Positions 6,833 through 12,542 of a DNA stretch of 12,542 bases are shown here, in pieces. The translations under genes were made by a program, and so were the position numbers. Origin of the DNA: Bacteroidales bacterium (GTDB lineage: Bacteria > Bacteroidota > Bacteroidia > Bacteroidales > VadinHA17); assembly GCA_003157055.1 (NCBI GenBank), contig PMIG01000149.1:19036-31577 (forward strand). The letters are read 5' to 3'. The notes under the pieces were generated by a model. That model did no database searches and was not told where the DNA came from. It worked only from the letters and a program-made list of their open reading frames with translations. The stretch's first letter is position 1. Each line of letters begins with the position of its first letter.

Positions 6833-8383
6833 ATGAAACGAATAAGTGTTATAATTATATTTCTTTTTCTGATTTTTCTAAATACCGGTGCTGCTCCCGA
6901 AACCGATACAATTATCATTAAGTCAGACATTAATTCCGAAAAAATCTCAACTGATCTCGACAGCCTGGTTTGCACCTGGTATGTCAAATTAGCCCTTCAG
7001 AATAATCCGGGTTTCTTTTCAAATGACTCTATCGGTATTGAATACCCTGATTCAGTATATAAAAGCAGGCTAGAAAAGATCAATTCACTTATTAGACTTC
7101 CTTATAACAGTATAATCAGAAATCATATCCACGTTTATACTATAAGACAAAGGGAAAAATTTGCAGCAGTTCTTGGACTCATGGATTACTATTTCCCTAT
7201 GATAGAGGATATCTTTGACTCATACGGACTGCCAGCCGAGCTTAAATATATGGCTGTGATAGAGTCGGCGCTTAACCCAAATGCTGTGAACAGGTATTCC
7301 GGCGCAACGGGACTGTGGCAGTTCATGTACAGCACCGGGAAAATGTACGGGCTTACAATAAACTCCATTGTTGATGAAAGACGAAATCCTGTTCTGGCAA
7401 CCCATGCAGCTGCAAGATATATGAAAGACCTCTATAGTATTTATAATGACTGGACCCTCGTGATAGCTGCATTTAATTGTGGTCCGGGCAATGTAAACAA
7501 GGCAATTACAAGATCCGGGAATAAAAAAGATTACTGGGATATTTATTACAGGCTTCCCAGGGAAACAAGGGGATATATCCCTCAGTATGTTGCTGCAGCA
7601 TATGCGATAAACTATTATGCTGAACATGGAATAAAGCCTCTTCCCGTTAATATTCCTGTCGCCACTGATACAATAATGGTAAACAAGGACATACATCTTA
7701 CCCAGATATCAGAAGTAATGAAACTGCCTCTTGGTGAACTTCGTGCACTCAATCCACAGTACAAAACCGGACTGGTTCCCGGATCATCGAAACCACAGGC
7801 ACTCACTTTACCAATGAATCATCTTGCCGATTTCATTGATCTTAATGATACCATCAGGGGATATAAGCCGGAAATTTACCTTAACAGGACCGCTCAAATT
7901 GCAGACCCATCAAGGTCGGCATACCTTCCTGCAGACATAAAGGGGAAAACTAAGATTATCTATTCAGTTAAGGATGGAGATAATCTTGGGTTTATCTGTG
8001 AGTGGTATCATGTTGGATTATCTGACCTGAGATACTGGAACAATATCTATCGGAACAAGATTCATGTCGGGCAGAAGCTGGTGATATATTTGGCTCCGTC
8101 TAAATCAGAATATTATTCAAAGATAAATACAATGTCTCTTGCCGATAAGCAGAGAATGATCGGGAAAACAGTTCCTTCATTAGCTGCTGTCTCCCAGTCT
8201 TCTCTTATTTCACAAGTCGATGGAGACTATGTCACATATACTGTCCGGTATGGTGATACTATCTGGGATATAGTAAAGATGTTCGATAATGTAACAACCA
8301 CGGAAGTATTGGATCTGAATAATATCTCAGATCCGGCGAAGATAAAGGTGGGACAAAAGCTTAAGATCAAAAAGAAGAGCTGA
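6833..8383 (+). CDS. mltD: Membrane-bound lytic murein transglycosylase D-like protein with two LysM domains
   Basis: The enzyme cleaves the MurNAc-GlcNAc bond of peptidoglycan by intramolecular attack of the MurNAc C6 hydroxyl, leaving 1,6-anhydro ends. Of 516 residues, 1 to about 20 are a signal peptide. The SLT/goose-lysozyme-like domain spans about 120-265, with catalytic E144 in VIESALNP, the block GATGLWQFM (157-165), AAFNCGPGNV (212-221) and RETRGYIPQYVAA (243-255). Residues about 283-328 look like a degenerate LysM-like spacer. Clear LysM domains lie at about 376-420 (YSVKDGDNL to GQKLVIY) and 469-512 (YTVRYGDTI to GQKLKI), which should hold the enzyme on glycan strands. No lipobox is visible, unlike E. 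coli MltD, so it is probably periplasmic. It sits 10 bases after the DUF5683 gene and 14 bases before the acyltransferase fusion. Confidence 0.9.
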   Translation: MKRISVIIIFLFLIFLNTGAAPETDTIIIKSDINSEKISTDLDSLVCTWYVKLALQNNPGFFSNDSIGIEYPDSVYKSRLEKINSLIRLPYNSIIRNHIHVYTIRQREKFAAVLGLMDYYFPMIEDIFDSYGLPAELKYMAVIESALNPNAVNRYSGATGLWQFMYSTGKMYGLTINSIVDERRNPVLATHAAARYMKDLYSIYNDWTLVIAAFNCGPGNVNKAITRSGNKKDYWDIYYRLPRETRGYIPQYVAAAYAINYYAEHGIKPLPVNIPVATDTIMVNKDIHLTQISEVMKLPLGELRALNPQYKTGLVPGSSKPQALTLPMNHLADFIDLNDTIRGYKPEIYLNRTAQIADPSRSAYLPADIKGKTKIIYSVKDGDNLGFICEWYHVGLSDLRYWNNIYRNKIHVGQKLVIYLAPSKSEYYSKINTMSLADKQRMIGKTVPSLAAVSQSSLISQVDGDYVTYTVRYGDTIWDIVKMFDNVTTTEVLDLNNISDPAKIKVGQKLKIKKKS

Positions 8384-8397
8384 TTCGTGACTAATAT

Positions 8398-11385
8398 ATG
8401 CGCCCTTTCAGGTCGTTTTTATTGTTGCTTTTACTTCTTGCCTGCCTGACCGGACTTTGTTACTTTTTCCCGGGCAGCAAAATATTTCCTCGATTGCCGG
8501 GGCTCTTCCCAAATATCTCACACCTGATTGCGGAACAGGAAACACCTCATGTCCAGAGCCATGCAATAAAGCGGACCGGAGATACGGTTATCAACCATAA
8601 AGTTGATTCTGCCATAATTGCTGACACTACTGCTTATTTAGCCCTGAAAGCCAAAAATATCCTTTCTCCGTTTATTGATTCCTTACGTGAATCGAAACGG
8701 CAGGTGAGGATAATGTATTATGGCGATTCCCAGATAGAAGGCGACCGGATAACTTCATTCCTGAGGCATGCTTTGAGAGAAGGCAGGAATGGCACGGGCC
8801 CGGGACTATTCCTTCCGGTTATGCCGGTCATGTACACCAAATCGATATGGCTTAAGTCCTCTGCTTCCTGGGGAAGATATAATTACCTCTCTTACAAGGC
8901 CGGAGAGATATCACATAACAGGTTAGGCCCTTTCATGGCTATCTGCAGGTTCCTTCCTCCGGGTGAGATTTCCTCTTCGCCTGAAAAAGCATGGGTGCAG
9001 ATAAGACCATCTAAATTTGCCGATTCATCATCGGCAAAGTATGACCAGCTCAGGATTTTTTATTCAAATCCGGCAGGAAGGGTCGGGTATAGTGTTACAG
9101 CCGATAATATCAGGATATTCACCGACTCACTTAATATCAGTTCAGAAGTTAACGAAGCTGATTGCAACCTGAACGGAGCAAAAGATATTATTATTGAGTT
9201 TCAGGGAAAGGTCAGCCCCGATATTTACGGCATCAGCATCGAGAGCAGCGACGGGATAATTGTCGATAATATCCCTCAGCGCGGCAGCGCTGGTCTGGAG
9301 TTTACAATGACCGATAAGCAAAACCTGCGGGAAATTTATGAAAAGCTTCAGCCTGACCTTATTATCCTGCAATTTGGCCTCAACATTGTCAAAAATGTCC
9401 GTAATGATTATTCATACTATAAAAGAGGATTATATCGCCAGATTGAACGTGTGAAGGAGGTAGCTCCTGGAGCTTCGGTAATGGTAATCGGTGTGACGGA
9501 TATGGCATCAGGTGAAGGTGACTCTCTAGAATCGTATCGCAATATACCATCAATAATCAGATCGCAGAAGGAGGCTGCTGATGATGCTGGTGCAATATTC
9601 TGGGATTCGTATAGTGCGATGGGAGGGCAATCATCGATAATAAGCTGGTCGAAGAAAAAACCACCGCTTGCGCAGACCGACTATGTTCACTTTACCTACC
9701 AGGGAGCAGATACTATCTCAAAAATGCTTTACGGATACATTGTCTCCTCAGGCAGAAGTGATACCAGCATTAAAACCGTAAAACGAGTCCTGCCTGACAC
9801 TTCAAATATAACCCTTGCTGAGATCAAGGTTACGCCGAAGGAATTCCCGGTGCTGGGAGGCAGCAAGTTGAGGATGCTTATTTCTGAGATATTCAATTAC
9901 GATCCGGACAGGCCAATGATCTTTTCAACTCCGGCATTCTGGATATTCTTTCTGGTGGTAATGGCCGGGTACAGCATAATTTACAGGAAACCATTTATCA
10001 GGAATTTCTATCTGCTCATTGTCAGCCTATATTTCTATTATAAATCCGGAGGTCTTTTTCTCTTCCTTCTGATTCTTGTCACAGTAGTTGATTATACAGC
10101 AGGCCTTCTTATTTATCATTCCCGTAAAAAGACATTCAAGCGGCTTTTTATCTTTCTAAGCCTTCTGTCAAACCTCGGGATCCTTGCATATTTTAAGTAT
10201 ACCGGCTTCTTCGTACACACAATTAACGACCTTTTCGGAACGGGTATCCAGGTTCATGATTATCTGGCATCGTTTTCAAATCTTCATCTTGGAACCTCAT
10301 TTGATATCAATAACATTATCCTTCCCGTAGGGATCTCATTTTTTACTTTCCAGTCGCTAAGCTATACGATTGATGTATATAGGGGGAAGCTGAAGCCGGT
10401 CAGGAACATTGTGGATTTCGGATTTTATGTCTCGTTTTTTCCTCAGCTGGTTGCGGGGCCGATCGTCAGGGCATCTGAGTTCATTCCCCAGCTCTACACC
10501 AGGTTCAGCCTGTCGAAACGGGAGTTTGGCTATGCAATCTTTCTTATATGTAAAGGTCTCATAAAGAAGATAATCATATCAGACTTTATTGCTATAAACT
10601 TCATAGACCGTGTATTTGACCTTCCTTCATCATATTCGGGATTTGAAAACCTGATGGCGATATACGGGTATGGTCTCCAGATATATTGCGATTTTTCAGG
10701 ATATACCGATATTGCGATAGGACTTGGATTGATAATGGGGTTCAGGCTTCCAATAAATTTCAATTCACCGTACAAAGCTTCAAGCATAAGCGATTTCTGG
10801 AAGAGATGGCATATCTCGCTCTCGAGATGGCTTAAGGATTATCTCTATATCTCGCTGGGAGGCAACAGAAAAGGGAAATTCAGGACCTATATCAACCTTA
10901 TAATAACCATGTCGCTTGGCGGGTTATGGCATGGTGCAGCCCTGAGGTTTCTAATATGGGGTGGGCTGCATGGCATTGGGCTGGTTATTAATAAAATATG
11001 GAATTCAATTTTTGGAGACAAGCTGACTTCCGGCCGTTTTGGACGTGCCATTGCTGTCTTTATCACTTTCAATTTTGTAAGCTTTTGCTGGATCTTTTTC
11101 AGGGCTCCTGATATGAACAGTGCATTCATAATGTTGAGACAGATAACCGGAAGCTTCTCCCCGGGTTCGTACCTGACAGTATTACCTGCTTACGGCAGCG
11201 TCTTCATGCTTATCATAGCAGGTTACATAATTCATCTCCTTCCGGAGAAGATCAAGGAGTCATACAGGGGTCTCTTCATCAGCATCCCGCTTGCAGCAAA
11301 ACTTGCCGTTATATTGGTTGTCGCCGTATTGCTTCTGCAGATGAGAACGGCTGAAGTAATACCGTTCATCTATTTCCGGTTCTGA
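8398..11385 (+). CDS. SGNH esterase/acyltransferase fused to MBOAT membrane O-acyltransferase
   Basis: A 995-residue single-chain protein. Residues about 7-24 are a membrane anchor. Residues about 100-450 form an SGNH domain with block I YYGDSQIEGDR (108-117, nucleophile S111), block II-like NIPQRGSAG (291-299), block III QFGLN (325-329) and block V DYVHFT (428-433, catalytic D428 and H431). About 170 residues, the latter part rich in beta strands, sit between blocks I and II. From about 512 to the end is a complete MBOAT with many helices, including LVAGPIVR, QIYCDFSGYTDIAIGLG, WKRWHISLSRWL with H805, GGLWHG with the expected catalytic H845, and the family end PFIYFRF. MBOATs of the AlgI/DltB/PatA type pass acyl groups across the membrane and SGNH partners such as PatB or AlgX place them on a glycan; here both are joined. 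Likely cotranscribed with mltD. The substrate is unknown; peptidoglycan or a surface polysaccharide are the main options. Confidence 0.9.
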   Translation: MRPFRSFLLLLLLLACLTGLCYFFPGSKIFPRLPGLFPNISHLIAEQETPHVQSHAIKRTGDTVINHKVDSAIIADTTAYLALKAKNILSPFIDSLRESKRQVRIMYYGDSQIEGDRITSFLRHALREGRNGTGPGLFLPVMPVMYTKSIWLKSSASWGRYNYLSYKAGEISHNRLGPFMAICRFLPPGEISSSPEKAWVQIRPSKFADSSSAKYDQLRIFYSNPAGRVGYSVTADNIRIFTDSLNISSEVNEADCNLNGAKDIIIEFQGKVSPDIYGISIESSDGIIVDNIPQRGSAGLEFTMTDKQNLREIYEKLQPDLIILQFGLNIVKNVRNDYSYYKRGLYRQIERVKEVAPGASVMVIGVTDMASGEGDSLESYRNIPSIIRSQKEAADDAGAIFWDSYSAMGGQSSIISWSKKKPPLAQTDYVHFTYQGADTISKMLYGYIVSSGRSDTSIKTVKRVLPDTSNITLAEIKVTPKEFPVLGGSKLRMLISEIFNYDPDRPMIFSTPAFWIFFLVVMAGYSIIYRKPFIRNFYLLIVSLYFYYKSGGLFLFLLILVTVVDYTAGLLIYHSRKKTFKRLFIFLSLLSNLGILAYFKYTGFFVHTINDLFGTGIQVHDYLASFSNLHLGTSFDINNIILPVGISFFTFQSLSYTIDVYRGKLKPVRNIVDFGFYVSFFPQLVAGPIVRASEFIPQLYTRFSLSKREFGYAIFLICKGLIKKIIISDFIAINFIDRVFDLPSSYSGFENLMAIYGYGLQIYCDFSGYTDIAIGLGLIMGFRLPINFNSPYKASSISDFWKRWHISLSRWLKDYLYISLGGNRKGKFRTYINLIITMSLGGLWHGAALRFLIWGGLHGIGLVINKIWNSIFGDKLTSGRFGRAIAVFITFNFVSFCWIFFRAPDMNSAFIMLRQITGSFSPGSYLTVLPAYGSVFMLIIAGYIIHLLPEKIKESYRGLFISIPLAAKLAVILVVAVLLLQMRTAEVIPFIYFRF

Positions 11386-11392
11386 TCACCGG
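11376..11392. terminator. Weak hairpin between convergent acyltransferase and hydF genes
   Basis: CCGGT at 11376-11380 pairs with ACCGG at 11388-11392 around a seven-base loop, overlapping the acyltransferase stop codon and ending two bases before the hydF stop. The gap between the two genes is only eight bases. There is no T run on either side, so a bidirectional terminator role is only possible. Confidence 0.2.
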
Positions 11393-11393
11393 T

Positions 11394-12542
11394 TCACAGG
11401 TAGTTTTCCCCATCACCGGCCTCTTTCACAAAGGGGGCGATTGCTCTTTTGTATATACCCTGAACATATGCGATTGCCATTCCATAATTTGTAATTGGGA
11501 CGCCGGCTTTTATTGCAGGCTGAAGCCGGTTATGCAGCTGTTTTCTTGTTATCATGCACCCGCCACATTGGATCAGCAGTGCATAATCGGTTATAGGACG
11601 GGGCAGAATGTCGAGACCTGCCACAACATCATATTCAATCTTTTTGCCAGTGAAATTTGTCATCCACCTGGGAATCTTTGTCCTTCCGATATCGTCGCAA
11701 GCCACATGATGTGAACATGATTCAAGGAGAAGCACCCGGTCGCCATCCTTAAGCTCAGATATTTTAGGGGTCCCTTTCAGGTAATTCTCAAAATCACCCT
11801 TGAACCTCGCAAGCATTATACTGAAGCTTGTAAGCGGAATATCATTCGGTATTGAAGCATCGGCTTTAACGAAGACCTGAGAATCAGTTATAGCGAGCGC
11901 AGGTCTGATACCTGTTTTTTTGAGGAAAGCATCCACTTCCCTCTCCTTAAGTATAATAGCAACGGCATCATTATCAAGGATATCCCTTATTGCCTGTACC
12001 TGTGGCAGTATAAGTCTCCCCTCTGGTGCCTCCACATCGATAGGAGTGATCAGGATAACTATATCGCCATATTTGATCAGGTCGCCAAGAAGGGCAGGGG
12101 CTCTGAGGGAATGCTCAGGGATAGTATTGCGTATCAGATTTATAAGTTCCTCGTAATTTCGCCTGTCTGCAACTGAAAACTCAAATAAATCTGCACCGCT
12201 TTTTTCTTTCACTTTTTTTATAAAACCGGTATTGGGAACTCTGAGATCCGATTTATTATGAATAATTATAAATGGAGTATCATTCAATTTGAATTTACTT
12301 ACGAGGTTGTCTTCAGATTCTCCCCAAAGGTTATCAGTTACTAAAAGAAGAGCGAGGTCAATTATATCAAGAGTCCTGAGGGTTCTTTCGACTCTTTTTG
12401 TTCCAAGTTCACCGGAATCGTCTATCCCGGCAGTATCTACGAGTATGACAGGTCCGAAGCCGGTGATCTCGAATGACTTCCTGACAGGGTCGGTTGTTGT
12501 TCCTGCCTGCCCGGAGACAATAGCAATATCCTGCCCGGCAAG
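11394..12542 (-). CDS. hydF: [FeFe]-hydrogenase H-cluster maturation GTPase HydF (5' end outside window)
   Basis: HydF is the scaffold on which the 2Fe subcluster of [FeFe]-hydrogenase is assembled with HydE and HydG before transfer to the apo-hydrogenase. The frame is open from the window edge to the TGA at 11394-11396, giving 382 residues of a family near 400. At the edge it reads LAGQDIAIVSG, then GTTTDPV (G2), VDTAGI (G3) and HNKSD (G4). The G1 P-loop lies just outside, so about 20-30 residues are missing. The C-terminal iron-sulfur domain has the CxH-x47-CxxC ligand pattern: CSH at about 11709-11717 and CGGC at about 11556-11567, consistent with CxHx46-53CxxC. A TTG at 12285-12287 that would give 297 residues is internal, because GTPase motifs continue upstream. 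hydE, hydG and the hydrogenase are not in the window. Confidence 0.94.
   Translation of the reverse strand, partial: LAGQDIAIVSGQAGTTTDPVRKSFEITGFGPVILVDTAGIDDSGELGTKRVERTLRTLDIIDLALLLVTDNLWGESEDNLVSKFKLNDTPFIIIHNKSDLRVPNTGFIKKVKEKSGADLFEFSVADRRNYEELINLIRNTIPEHSLRAPALLGDLIKYGDIVILITPIDVEAPEGRLILPQVQAIRDILDNDAVAIILKEREVDAFLKKTGIRPALAITDSQVFVKADASIPNDIPLTSFSIMLARFKGDFENYLKGTPKISELKDGDRVLLLESCSHHVACDDIGRTKIPRWMTNFTGKKIEYDVVAGLDILPRPITDYALLIQCGGCMITRKQLHNRLQPAIKAGVPITNYGMAIAYVQGIYKRAIAPFVKEAGDGENYL

Noticed and set aside
7220..7696. 158-codon minus-strand open frame opposite mltD
   Set aside because: It is antisense to the SLT catalytic domain; composition and sequence look like a shadow frame.
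11394..12287. hydF as a complete 297-residue gene starting at TTG 12287
   Set aside because: The same frame stays open to the window edge and encodes the G2 and G3 GTPase motifs, so the gene is cut by the window and not short.
1..12542. Mobile element, defence system, CRISPR array, tRNA or rRNA
   Set aside because: No transposase, integrase, regularly spaced repeats, tRNA-like cloverleaf or rRNA segment was recognised on either strand; the content is core chromosomal.

Overview
The window looks like a chromosomal segment of a Bacteroidota bacterium, probably an anaerobic or micro-aerobic member of the Bacteroidales group. The reasons are the gene order parA-parB-DUF5683-LysM lytic transglycosylase, a HAD phosphatase closely resembling the Bacteroides BT0820 type, several matches to the Bacteroidota -7 promoter box (TAnnTTTG), little use of strong Shine-Dalgarno sites, and a moderate, slightly AT-rich base composition. 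These assignments rest on reading motifs by eye; no database search was possible. I see no tRNA, rRNA, CRISPR array, insertion sequence or phage gene.

Left part (1-4168). The window opens inside cydB, the quinol oxidase subunit II of cytochrome bd. A strong hairpin covers its stop codon, and a 37-residue single-span membrane ORF follows, a candidate small accessory subunit of the oxidase. pssA (phosphatidylserine synthase) lies on the minus strand. Its promoter region is shared with a divergent pair: a small HAD phosphatase and an overlapping lipoprotein glutaminyl cyclotransferase. A minus-strand diacylglycerol/sphingosine-kinase-like gene converges on that pair with an 11-base overlap.

Central and right part (4169-11385). 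After a 270-base intergenic region with a candidate promoter comes a plus-strand run of five genes: parA, parB, a DUF5683 envelope protein, an MltD-like lytic transglycosylase with two LysM domains, and a 995-residue protein that joins a periplasmic SGNH esterase/acyltransferase-like domain to a complete MBOAT membrane O-acyltransferase. The first two act in chromosome segregation and the last three at the cell envelope. The SGNH-MBOAT fusion is the most unusual item: the two activities are normally separate proteins, and its position directly behind a lytic transglycosylase suggests, without proving, acylation of peptidoglycan or another envelope glycan.

Right edge (11394-12542). On the minus strand, converging on the fusion gene, is most of hydF, the GTPase/scaffold for [FeFe]-hydrogenase maturation; its N-terminal P-loop lies beyond the window. 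cydB together with hydF suggests an organism that makes an oxygen-sensitive hydrogenase but also respires or scavenges trace oxygen.
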